From positions 46,390,353 through 46,454,352 of the forward strand of contig OZ034968.1 of NCBI GenBank assembly GCA_964030785.1: DNA of 64,000 nucleotides, in the 5' to 3' direction. The notes under the pieces are model-generated. The model did no database searches. It had not been told where the DNA came from and saw only the letters and a list, made by a program, of their open reading frames with translations. The stretch is from Siderastrea siderea. Its lineage: Eukaryota; Cnidaria; Anthozoa; Scleractinia; Rhizangiidae. Made by a program: the position numbers and the translations under genes. This document shows positions 1 through 13,300 of the stretch, piece after piece; position 1 is the first letter of the stretch; every line of letters starts with the position of its first letter.

Positions 1-3000
1 AAACAAAACAAAGTAAGATAAAAAATTCTGGATTAAAAACAAGACAAGCATCTTTAAAATATTTGTTGTGTTATATGTTGGAGTGGATGGGCAATAATGA
101 CAAACTAGTTCAGTTTTCACACACGTTCATTATCTTATGTCGTCCACCTTCTTGACTTTTATTGCAATTCTCCCGGAATTACTTCAATATAGCAAATAAA
201 TCGGTATTGCTCAACATTTCGCAATCGTTAAATTTCTGAGAAACAACAAGGTCAAATTAATCCTTCAAATTCGTGGAAATAGGTCTGTGAATTCATGGAC
301 AAAACCAGTTTGTGCCATATACCTTGCTCATTTTGTGTGCAAGTCGGTTTTTGTTCTTAACAAAATTGAATCAGTCGACTTAAGTGCGTTCTACGAGATG
401 AATTATTTCAAGTAAATTTTTCGATTTATCAAAGAAAATTGCACTTCCGCCTTTAAGATGAATTTCATAACTATTCGAAGCTTTCTGAGTGAAGATTTAA
501 CAAGCAATTCCCAGAATCAAACCCTGTGTTGGACTTCATCCAGGTAAGTACCCTTTGTGTCATCCTTCATGGCAAAAAAGGCAAGTACAATGCATGCAGC
601 CTCCTGTTCATATATAGATATATATTTTTACTGCTGCCAAAATGTAATGGCAACTAAGCTGTTGCATAAAAATTACTTGTTTCCAGCTCAAAACAAGGTT
701 AACTGCTTTCAACATCAAAAATTAATGTTTCTTTTGAATTTTTGTGGTGGGTATTCATTATTATTATCATCATTGCTGTTCAGTTCTTCATGATCACACC
801 GTTTAAGAACCATGCTTTCACATAGACTCAGAATAAATACAAAGACCAGATCAGGTTTTAAGTTAGCTGACCCATTACTTGATCTCTTGGTTTCTTAAAG
901 TAGGAGCATAATTGCCACACCTAAAAGCTAATTTGTTATCACTCGCTATGTGAATTGGACATTTCTGAAACTGTAAGCTACTACGCTAGACTGGAGAAAC
1001 TATATTTTGTATTTGAAAGATGTTCATCAACGATTTGTTTTAATGTGATTCTTGGAATGTTCTTTAATTTGCAAATCAATGGTCTGTATGTATGTGATGT
1101 TCTACTCTTGTACCTTGTTGCTCTTTCAAATGTTGAGAGGAATTCCAAGCGTCCCAAACGCGCTACATAATCTAAAATCAACCGTTAAAACAAACAAAAG
1201 AGTTTCTGAGAAAAAGGTTAGGTTCTTCCAAGAAAATAAATTACTGAACAATACCTTTGTTGACACAAAAACTTATGGAAGTCAATGCAACTTTGAACTG
1301 TTTTCGTCGACTGGTTTACATCCCCTTATCGCCGAAAAAAAGCAAATCAAATTTTGACAAGTGCTCTCAAACTTTCATTTGGGAGAAAATTTCAAAGTAG
1401 CACCACCAAAGTAAGTATCTTCTCAACAGGCTTCCCCGTAAAATAGTGACATTAAAGGATTACATAACTTGGCTCAACATTTGGAATCACAGGACACAAC
1501 TCAAGACCGGACCCTGGAAGAAAAAAGGGCTAATAAATGTTCACGTTACTGTGTTTGCTCAAACAAAGAGAAAAGAAGCGAAGCTTTTCAACTTATTGTT
1601 TTTGACCTAAAAATTAAAAAAAAAATTGTAATTTGTGGTAGTTATGCATATATATCATGTAAGGGTTGCTAAGTGGCATAATATATGGAACACATGGACA
1701 AATTTTAAGCAAGAAAGTGTCAGATTCGTCATCATCACAGCAATAGCAGCCTTTACTGTGCTTTTGCATGGAAGGAATGTGTATAGATACATCTAAGTTG
1801 TTCGGCTTCACACAGATTGTTATTATTATAAGTTTCATTATTTAAGATGACCAACACTAAATCTCCCTCGCTACTTTTTACACATTTCCTGTAATGTTTT
1901 GAGGGAGAATTCAGAGTTTATTTAAGATGTTTCCCAAGCGATACCCAACTCCTCATTGTATTAATTGAGAGTAAATAAAAGAAAGATAGGAAGTAATCAC
2001 CGCGAGGGGTTAAAAGGTTAAGACCACACAACCAGGCCGCCTCACTTAAAATTACAAGTTGTACGAGGATGGCCACTGCTATTAGCTTTTCATAAAAAGT
2101 CTTGCGAAATTTTGCTTATTCCATCTCCTTTTTTATAATATTTATTATTTCTGACTTTTGGTCAAGGCTTTCTCTGATTGTTCTCAAAGTTGTGTGTGAC
2201 TATAATGAATAAATTACAAGAACTGTCTTTCGTAACAAAACAATATTATCTTCCTATTTTTCGAAGAAATCATGAAAACTCAAGAAATAATAAACGCTGC
2301 CCGGAATTCCCCAGGTCATTTCAAACGCAACAACAATTAGCTTAGCAAGTATCCTTCGCGTAACTTTCTTGGAGAATTTCGATTTAGGAGAAAGGAGAAC
2401 AATCTGCAAGAGCTTGCTGGAGTCACATAGAACTGCAATCTGACATCCAAAGACAACAAGACATGTCTCGTTGTGGCACTGTTGTTGTCTCGTTGTAGAA
2501 CGCTGCAAAATGGCTCCAGTGCTTGATATGGGACGAGCAATAAGTAAGTAATGAGCAACACTTGTAACATTGCAAAGGATAACTAAAACAAGCTAATTAT
2601 ATAATTAGTCCCAAAACTCTTGTTTACTGACCGATCGTTCCCAAAAATTGCACTCCCTGTATTGTTTCCAATTACCTGCACTACATAGATTGTCTCAAAA
2701 TCAATAATTTCAGGTACAAAACAGTACAAACTACAGTACAGAGAGAATTAAATTGGATTTGTTTATTCCTTACTTTATTCAAGTTTCATTACAAATAAGT
2801 TTTATGTGTGCAAAATATTTGGCAAGGTGGCATGTAAAACTCATGACCTCGTGTACGATTTTGCCTTGCTATACGAAAAGTTAAATTTATTGAAACGCGA
2901 AAGCCTTGCATCTTTATATTCTTCAGTTCTACGAATTACAGACTGAGGTGTTAACGAGTCGCGAACAATTTATGCTAGTGTAAAGTCTTCAGGTTTCAAT

Positions 3001-6000
3001 GGATTTCAGTGTGAAAGTCTTTAAGTTATTATTAAATTAACCCGTCATGAATGATGATTATATAGCCTCTGAACCACTTATAATCACTTATTCTCCCCCT
3101 TTTAGGATCTTCCTGTGGATTATTAGATTCTAAAGTAAAAAAATATTCGTTGTGTAATTTAAAATTGTAGGAGCTAAATACTTGTATACTGCGTCCATGT
3201 TTTGACGATCTGCCTTTTCCTCTCAAAGACATAGCATTACTCTTTTAGAGCGATATCTATCAAATCATTTTAGTGTTTGCTTCAACTATAAATTTTAAAA
3301 CACTTTTTGATTTGGAAATGAAGTGAAGAAATTAGGCGAAGCGAAGAAATCACTCTTTATGGTTACTTTAATGTCTTGCATCTTAGAAAAGGATTTACGT
3401 TCAACGTTAGTACAATTTAACATCAAAACTCCAATGGCAAAGAATTACGAGACTACAAAATCTCGATGACAACAAAGTGATATATACAAAGAAATGAAAT
3501 AAATATAAATTCAGTATTATCTCAGAATTTCATGACAAATAATTGAAAACATCCTTCGAGACATTTTGACCATGCTTCGCTTAAACGTCGTTTTTAAAAA
3601 TTCATTTATGTTCACAATTATGCAATACAGAACATCAATTACTTCTCCATTTGACTTATTAATCGACTATGTTATTTCTGTTAGCGTTTGCTTTAATTAA
3701 GAGAATTTTAACAAGGCTCTATGTTAGTGTATTCACATTAACAAAGAAAATTTTCGGTTGTGAACTATTTTAGCCACAGGAGTGTTCATTCAGGAGGTCA
3801 ATTTTTTAGTTGAGGAAATGCACTGCATTAAATCAAAATTTAAACATGTTTATAAAACTCAACAGCGTCGTGTTTTTCATTAAATTTAAATCAAAATTAT
3901 ACTAGCAATGTTGAATAGTGGCTACCCAACCACAGATTTAACTGTACTCGAATATATGCTAGATAATGAACAATTTCTACCAAAGAGCATCTGTTACAGC
4001 CACTTTTTTGTTGAAAGGTGCATTTACTTGATGGAAACATGTCACTATTCGTTCTCAATTTTAAGAAAAGGAGAGGTAATAGAGCATAATATGAAAGGTT
4101 ATGAATTGTTTCAAGGTGGTAATTGGCCTAGTTTGTTAGAGTGAATAGAGAACTAAATTCGAATTTTGTTGTTTATTCTTTTTCCTTACCCCATTCATGA
4201 CAAACGTGAAAGATAAATAGTAGCAATGAAACAAAATCAAAATCCAGAATCAGAATATTTACATAAGGCATATTACTGCACTTGGATAGGTAAACAATAC
4301 TGCTTACTTAGCCCAGCCTTTGCTTGAGATATGACTACAGTATTAAAAAATCAATTTGTTTACGATTACCACAAAGACTTTGTGCTACAATTAAGTACTC
4401 CTTTCACACTGCACAAGTATTTTTGACTTTCGTTTACAATGATTCGATTACGTAACGAAAAGTGTGGTCAACTTTGATTGTTTGAAGAAAGCTCAGTTTT
4501 ATTAAGTAAGGTTCATGAAGTACATATATGAAGCAAATCATATAGGAAACAAATTATTGTCTAATAAAAACAGCACTGTAGAACACATGCAGTGCTCATT
4601 ATCTTATTTACCAGGGTAGTAGGTAACTATAATTGTATGTATACTCTTAAACAAAGTTTATCGTCGTTACTCAAAAGTAGCTAGCTAGTCGTTACTCAAA
4701 AGTTGCATGTTTTTGAAATTGCCTTAATGTCAGGTGATCTAACTCAACAAATAATGATATGCTGGAATTAAACTAAGAAATGATAGCATCCTGAAGAGAA
4801 AGTAACAAAAAGTGCTTTTGTCCTTCGTTCAGGTTAAACACGCATCTCAAAATTTCCTGATTTCAAGTTCTGATTTGTAACTTGATGTTATGCAACCAGT
4901 GATGTCATTATGAATCAGGCTGAAATAGATTCCCCCTCAACTCATTAACGCCAATTGACGTTATTGAAAAAGAAAGACATCACTTTATTAAGGTTTTAAT
5001 TTAAAACGGTGGTCTATGTAATGGTTTTATCCTACCTTTTTTTTTTTTGCAATGCTTTAAAACGTTTTTCAAATTCATGGGAACTACCAGAGATTTTCAA
5101 CTCTAATGTTTCGACATGTTCATGATGTTTCGAGTTAAATGTCTAACAGCAACTGTACAAGAATCATGAAAAACTATGGAAATTTTTGTTAACTAGTTGG
5201 TAATTGACAACTAAGAGAGATGGAAAATTTCGTCATTATTTTCTTGCTAGTTGAGTTATTGCTGACATAACAGAAATCATCAAGTTTTTTCAAGTACTTA
5301 CTCGAAAAAAATTGCAAAGCTGTCAAACATAAATTCCGTTGTTTCTACCGTTGCAAAATTTTCCCAAGTAATATTACATATTCTAGCCCAAGAAACAATC
5401 TTAACTCTCTCACTACCAGGAGGCGCCTAAGCGCCAAGCATTAGGAATATCCCAAAAACCATCTTGTAGCATAAAACGCGAAAAGGAAAGAAGAGCTTGG
5501 TGTCTTTATTTTTGAGTTTTTCCAGTCAGGCTCTAAAATTTGTTAGACTTTAAGACGAAACCAACATTTCTTTTAACTTTCGTCCAATTTTTCAGGCGCT
5601 GGAGATATTGGTGCATTTACACGCAAATACATTATGAAAAAAAAAACAGAGGCAAACATGAATGCAAAGAAAGAAAGAAAGTAAGCAGAAAAATGGAACG
5701 AAGAAAACCTTAATAAAATGACAACAATGTAACGGTGGTTTACATCCAAAGTGAACAAAACCATGGGAACGACAAGGAATCGGAAAGGTAAAAAAACTAC
5801 TACCATTTCATTAATACAATTCCTTATTGGTTTTATTGATGATTTATTTACTTAAACTTTGTTTATCAAGCGATTAGTAATCGACTTGATATTTGCGGTA
5901 TTTATACGAGTGCAAACACTTATGTCAAGTGGAATACGTATACAATTCTTAAAGGGGGAGTAACTTTTCGTCTAAGATTTCGAGACTCAGAAAGGAACTA

Positions 6001-6900
6001 CTCTCCCAGTTATCATTCAAAACAAGTATAAAAAAGTATCCGGAACCTTGAAATTAAACATGGAAAATCCCTGATTTATTTGAAAAGCATTTTTGTATTG
6101 TGTGAAAATGTAGGCGTCAAAAAACTAAATTCTTACTGAAATGGCCTCCAAGAAATCAACCTTCCTCAGTATCGTTTTATGTGCATACCATTTGATAAAG
6201 ACGCTGATTCAATTTTATCAAACGACTAACTCCTAAACATCACTAATATAGACACAAAATTGTTAATGTTAATATCATTCACATCCTATTCTTTGTGGTT
6301 TCGTCAAACTTTGTATTTTCAATCGAGCTCACACTGTAGAACAAAAAAGAGCGATATAAATAATTCTGACAGTGTTACCCTTTTTATTTCATGCTGTTTG
6401 GTTTATATAACTAGCTGTTTTCTGATTTTTCGTAGCTAGAGGTATGAATCACTGTAGAAGAAAATTTATTAAACAACGTTACTTTATGGCCCAGCTCAGC
6501 CTTTCCATGTGAATAAACGAACAAAGGAATGAAGAAAAACAGTTACCGCGCAATCTCAGATCACAGACCTGCCCCAGATCAAAACCTCACGCAAATTACA
6601 GAGGAGAGACGCCGTTCCAACATCAAGGCTGTTAATATTCCAAGGTAAGCAGTGAACAAGTGGGCATGAAATTGAGACAGATTCATCTCCTTGGGTAGAA
6701 GTTATGACTGATTACAAGAACAAGGGGAAAAAGCTTTACCCACTGGCATTTTGCCTCTCGTAATGAAGTAAACAAACGTCTGGACGTACATAACTGGGTT
6801 AGATGAAGAAGGAAGACAAAAATCAATCACACACAATCTTTACGCTCTCCTAAGAAGGATGTGAATTTTTATCTAGTCAGTATTTCTCAGGAGAAAGAAG
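1..6900. other. Gene-free AT-rich stretch
   Basis: I see no convincing gene here. The open frames are short (under about 105 codons), show no recognisable domain, have no matching exon partners with good splice sites, and lie in AT-rich DNA. It could hold regulatory DNA or a non-coding first exon of gene A, since a GTAAGT donor-like site occurs at about 6931, but nothing ties that site firmly to gene A. Confidence 0.5.
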
Positions 6901-7346
6901 ATGTCAGATTTGTCCCCCATATCGACAACAGTAAGTTGATGTGAACGCTGTTCAGTGCAGTGACGTAGTTGAATTATTGTACTTGGGATTGCTATTACGT
7001 TTCTACTTTGGCTTCGGGACAAACGAACAATTTCTTCATCGCAAACAGTTGAAACTTACACAATATGTTTGCCTGCAAGTAAAGCTAACCATTTGGAAAA
7101 TGAGGTCTTGCCTCAAATGCTGTTGGAGAAAACGTAGAGTTGACTGTTGATATGAGGAAGGGGCAAGTGGCAATGGGATGGGAAAAAAGAGGAGAATTGA
7201 AACAGAAGAGAAATTGGGAAACAAAGTGTAAGATCTCATCTCATAAGATCCTTTTGGCTTACCGTGCATTTCCCTTCAAGTTAAAAACCAGCCATTCCTG
7301 TAAATGTATAACAATTTAGTTATCTTCTTCCTTTGATTACTCAGAA

Positions 7347-10300
7347 ATGGAGTTGACTTTCATTATCCTGGTTGCCATGTGTTTCGTTACACCAACAACA
7401 ACGGCGCCTAGTCTTCCAAGTAATTCATCTGGGCTCCTTCTGTCTTTATCAAGGACCTTAGCCAGCGACACTGAGATTTTGCTCAAGCTGCTGGTCGTCC
7501 CGAGCGTGAGCAACGCCACGAAACAGGTCTTTTGTTAAGTTGATGCTATCCAGATAAACAAAGCTCCACTTTCTCTGTTGCTGAATGGCCCACCTTAGTA
7601 TCCGCTTAGGTCAAATGAGAAAGGAAGCAAATTGGACATACTTTGGAAGTGTTTCCGCGTTCACCAGATTGAGCAATTAATTTTCTGAGCAAAGTGATTG
7701 CTTCTCTGCTTGCAGTGTCTTTTTTCTTTGTGTTCGCAGTAGTGAGGGGGTAGTTGTAAGGAGTAGGTGGAAAGCTGAGTTAATACAAAGTACATTTTTC
7801 TTGCAGATGAAGCAGCTTTACCCCTTTTTAACTTCATCAAACTATTTCCAGGAGCCACCCATTACTCTTGGGCTTGATCTTAACAAGGACTGCAACAACC
7901 AGCAGGTAGAGATCATTATCATTTTCATTTGAACTCTCTTCACTTTATAACTTTTACTTATGTCAGTGCAATTGTATATACTACACTCAAGAAGAACTTT
8001 CAATTTTGAAACATAAAAGTCTTTTTAAAGGCTTACGAAAACTCTTTTAGGAAGTTGAAAGACTTGATACGCGTTATCGACTGCAAAAAATAGCCGCAAG
8101 GATTCGTTTCTGCATTTTTTCCTGTGATTAATCACTAAACAATTATTTATTCAGTCATTACAAGCCACGAAAGATAACTAACAAAACAGCCCTTGCATGA
8201 TGAACGATATAGTTTTTATCTTTAACTTTGATGATACTCTCAAAAATTTCAACTCTTGGCCGCTAAGCATTCTGGTGACATTCTGACAACGTATCCTAGT
8301 GCATTATTAGAACAAGGGGTTATTTCAACCTGTTTCAATGACGCCCAGTAGGAACGTTCTGTCTTTAAAGTCGTCAAAGTGAAAAACCCAATTCTTTTCT
8401 AATGTCTTCAAGTTTCAAAAATAATCTATCATTTGCCATTCTTTTTCAGTCGTTTTTAATTGAGCCTTTCGTGACCACATTTGTAACCATGGAAAAATTT
8501 TTTTATTAGAACGTTTATTTTGATGGTCAGTGTAGGTAACAGCTGATTGGCAACCAAGTTAAAACGTGCACGTTATCTTATTTATCATTTATCTTCCATT
8601 TTAATGTTTTGTGTAAACAAGACTGTACAGTCAGAAAAATGACTTCATCTCCGTGAAATTTCTTCAGTCGGTTCAGTATCATTTACGTACTGTTGTTCGC
8701 TTCTCCTCGGTTAATCTGTTATTAAGTGTCATTCGATGACTTGGCATCGGTCGTTGCAATATTTTCCTCTTACATATAAGGACAAAAGAACGGTTCTGTC
8801 AGGGCGGCAAGGCTGGTGACTAACTGATGCGACGGTCTATTTTAGACAAAGATGCTTCGCAACTATAGCATCATCAAATAATATCAACTTACAAGGCAAA
8901 CGACATGTGGTAAAATTATGGGTGTACATAACGGGTTAAAAAAAGGTTGGTTTTCATGAGAAACCAGCCAAAGGCCGCAGCAGAAAGACATAGCTTACTA
9001 GCTGTCCAAAGCACAGATAGATAATCGTATCGTCGTTATTTTGAGTTTTCAATGGTAAAGTAATTCGGCCGTATTCTAACATGTTTTTGCCCTTTGGTCT
9101 TAAAGGGACCGATCACATTTCTGTCATCACCTCTTCTTCATATGTTGGCTTTATATAGTGGCAGTTCATTACAAAGACAACTCTATGTCCATTTCAAAAC
9201 CAGAGGTATTATATATAGTACAATATATAGTCTATTTGACCCTCACATTTGTGTAATAATGTGAATTTCGAAGTATTTTTAGGGTGTTTTTTTCGGAAGG
9301 TTCCTGTTGCTTCAGTTTGTTTTTCCTTGAACGAAACTTAAGATGGCGTTTTTTTTTAAAGCGTGATTATAATAAATTTCAGTTAAGGTAGTTTTTGCTG
9401 TCCAGCCCTTTGTTGTATGCATCTGAAAGCCTAAAACTTGTGACATAATTGTAACAAGAATTTGAAATCTTCCAGACAAAGTTATGCTAAGAATTTGTGG
9501 AATGACTCCCGTTTAAGTTACTGACCACAATGATGGTATTCCAATAAGACCTCTGACCTGTTTAAAGAATGCGCTAAGAATAATACTTATTTGGCACAAA
9601 TATGGTTAAGTTAGGTGTTTAATTTGCATTCAACGTCTTACTTTGCAGGCAAAAGACAAACTTGGGATTTTGCACTCGCAGATGGCAGTGTTCAAAGAGC
9701 CATTGTACTTTGCGTTCTTCTACGAGAACATTCAGGGACCCTTGCATAGTCGCCTGGCATCGGCTCTTGAAACGACGAGCTGGTTCGTGAATGACACAGT
9801 ATCGTTCATCAGACGCAAGGTAAGATTAAGGTCTTCTACACCGAAGATAATCGTGAAGTGCGAATTGGTATTATGTACTCTGAATGGGCTACAATATCAT
9901 TTTTCTTTTTTGAATGAAACACTTAATTGAGGTACAATGATAGAATGTACTAGAAATACCCAACGAGCTAATGAATTGGCCAAAAAGCATTTCAAAGGAA
10001 ATTGGAACTTTCATGTAGTCTGAAATTCTAATGAAAGTTGTGGATTATACGAAACTACACAAAAGCTCAATCTCTTATAATAGCAAAATGAACGTTAGAT
10101 ATAATTCTAGCACAACCCCAGATAGTCACAAAAGTTCATAACAGGAACTAGGAGCCCGAATTCCATTATTTTTGCTAGACAAGAGGGTTGTTGATATTGT
10201 CCTGCAATGCACGATTGGGTATCCGGACAAAGAACAAAGGCAAGGGCTTTGGCCTGTGTCTTCAGTTGCAGCAGCTTGTTAGCTGAGGCAATTTACTTTA

Positions 10301-13300
10301 GATTTTCATGACCAGATGAAGCTCACACAGTAATCGAGAAGACATCGTCTGGCAAAACCATACTGTCTAACATCTATCCATTTCGCCGTTACTTCAACCC
10401 AAGGTCCGATTCAGGCCAGAAACCTCCGCTTGCTGCTGCATTTCAACCTCTACACTGCAAATTGAATGCGTTCACGGTGCTAAATACTCAAGGGGACATT
10501 AATGGTGGGGACATCTGACGACGACGGATGGCCGGCAAGCTCGTCTGCGGCTTCTTAAAGGGCGATTAAGGATGTATCGAAAGTGCTCGACCCATCTGGC
10601 TGCCTTTTATAGGTCTACCGTCTTTGTCTTTCACATATGCAGATGGGCTGTTGTGGTTAACTCAGTGGCGCTTTGCGATCTTGTAGTCATTACTCAACTC
10701 ATCTCTTGCTGCAGCACGCTCAGCCCCTCTGCAAAGGACCTCTTTAGAGATCTTGCCTTTTTAGGCTTCCCGGGTCTGCCCTTGGTACTTTGGTGAATTG
10801 GTGCTCGTAACCCCTTTCGTTCCTCGGCCATTTTTTCCTTCCAGGTGTTGGCCATTCCTTGAGTCTCTTCTTCTTGTAGTCTAAGACTTTGCTAACTGAA
10901 AACTGCGTCTTTTTGATAGTATCTCACTTGCTCACGGTACCGTGGTAAAACTCCTATGTGACGTCAGCTAATGCACTAAAGTACTGATTTCTGAGCTCCA
11001 AATCAAACTTCTCTTTTTTGGTGTCTGGACCTTAAAAAATTGCGTTTCCGTTTTCAACCCTGACTCTGCTGTACCACTCTATGGGCCTTCATCTTGACGC
11101 GTGGTGTTCTCTATTAACATTATTTTAGAGCTCTCTCAATCTTGAAGGGACTTGTGCCACTTTCCATTGATGACGATGTGGTCTACCTGATCACATGTTC
11201 AAACAACAGATGGTCACTAAGTGAGCTTATGGCTATCTCTATGTGTAAGGATGGTACCTTCGACTGCACAGTTGTTGTTTAAGCATCAGTCCACAAGACG
11301 TTCACTATAGTCATACGACACACCACAACCGTGACAGCCTCAGGGCGAACGTTTGCATTCATGATGATCAAAAGCATGTCATGCTGTGAGATTTTGAAGA
11401 CTGCTTGCTGTAACTGATCGTAAAAGTCTTCCTCGCCTTCCTTTTCAGATACATCCCTTAGTGTCTATCACGGAATGTTAGTGATCTTGCAGTATTTACT
11501 GTTAAAACATGCGTTACTCGTCCTAACACTTAAGAGCTCCCTGTCTTCTAGGGCATCTATCCTTTTTTTCTGGTGACTATTAGGCCAAGGCGACAGATGA
11601 CTGTCTGTGTCTTCACTCCTGAGTATAGGATCACTGAGCCATCACTGGTCACCTGACGTCCAAAATCAGTCCATCAGCATTTACAAACTCCTACATCTCG
11701 CTGTTGACCTGCGCTCGCTTTTATTCCTCACTCACGGTGCAGACATTCCAAGTTCCCATGTGGATGTTGGTTTTAGGCCCGCCCAAACCATCCTTCGCAC
11801 ACCTGCTCTCCTGATACACGTTTTGGACAGAATGGTTCGTTCAAGTTCTTTATAGGGCCTCTTGTGGTATTGTAGTGGTGGTGGTTGAGGCCCAGACGCT
11901 GGATCTCGTCTGGCCGTTACTCTAAGACATGCCCGGAAACTCCCGCTGGCATAGCTCCTAGGGTCGTTAAGACGTGCAAACCTCTTCACCAACATACTGT
12001 CATTCACAAGTTGCCAGATCTTGATGAACATTCCTGACCTAGAAGGCAATGGCCCTTTTCAAGCTTAACATGTGTTTTTCCGTCTGGAACGAAATTGGGT
12101 GAACAGCATTAAGTTCGTCGATCTGGTTACACCGAATACGTCTCGAAGTTTGTGTGTGCGAAGACGGGCAAAAGGCGGATTTTGCGACCAGACGATCTTT
12201 CTAATATATCTAATGTTTATTATGTTTGGAAAGGTACGCTAAACGGATGAACGCATAATCCGTCTTGTGGCCGTCTTTATATGGGCGAACTACGAAGTGC
12301 ATAACTAGGCGAAGTATGTTTGCTCAAGATCGTCAAAGATCGTCTCTAATATAGATATGGTCAATCAATGGGGACAGATCGTACTCCAGCAGACATCAAT
12401 ACCAGGGGAGTGGAACACTTACATAACAAATCAATTTCATCGTCAACAATACTTAGAACGTTGAGAAATTACCAGAGAGATGGATTGAAGCATTGATGCA
12501 TTGAGAGATGGGGGCCGACAGAAAATTTGCAGAATCCAGCGAGATATTCATCAACGTTGTCAACAGGAAGGAAGTCATCACCAGAGTCCGTGCCAACGGG
12601 TCCATCCAATTGCGGAAGACAACCTACCAAAAACACATTGTGTCTTCAAACCGAAAGAAGGGTCAAAGGATGTTACTTTTGACCGCGAGTTCACTATATG
12701 GAAGGTCTAAGGAACGACAAGTCCTTCTAGTTCGGCGTCCTTTGAGTCATACCTAATATGGGGATGCCTGAATGGACTGGACGTCGGCCAAAGTTCATTG
12801 CTAGCGCACGAATGCCACACAACAAAAATACTGATTGCTAACAGTAAAACAAGCATTTGTCATTCTACATGAAAAGCCAGGCTCTCCGATGAAGGCGGCA
12901 TTTTAGTCTCAGCCTACTTCGAACGAAGAAAGGCATCATAAAATTCAGTTGATAAGCTCCAGTTCGAGGATGATTGCTCCGTTCCACTCACAGCATAAAA
13001 GGCGTGCAAGTCACTATCGCGGTCTTGAACGGGACAAACTCATTATAGGGCGTCGCACTGAAAACCAAGACCAACTACATTTTTCATCAACTGGCACTGG
13101 ACATGCAAGATTGCAACTGACAAGTAAACACGCCAAAATCCGAACCACTTCCAGGTTCCACACCATGCCCATCAAAGCTGACGTCAGTAAAGTACGGGAA
13201 TTGCGTGACTATCGTTAATGGAAACAAGAATCACCGTATGTTAAAGTAAAGACAACAAAACATACAGTGGAGAATGTTAACACTTAATCAAGAAGATGAT

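Noticed and set aside
3908..4144. A 78-codon frame as a small gene
   Set aside because: No domain, signal peptide, promoter or paralogue; length is expected by chance over this much AT-rich DNA.
6841..6930. Non-coding first exon of gene A ending at a GTAAGT-like donor
   Set aside because: The donor is plausible, but no TATA box or match to the array's first exons supports it, so I did not list it as a feature.
11607..12049. Overlapping open frames on both strands near 11.6-12.0 kb as host genes
   Set aside because: The minus-strand text fits a decayed LINE with stops and frameshifts; the other frame is its shadow.
12501..13218. Open frames of 60-90 codons in intron 3 of gene A as exons
   Set aside because: No recognisable family, no consistent splice partners, and they fall between exons that already join in frame.
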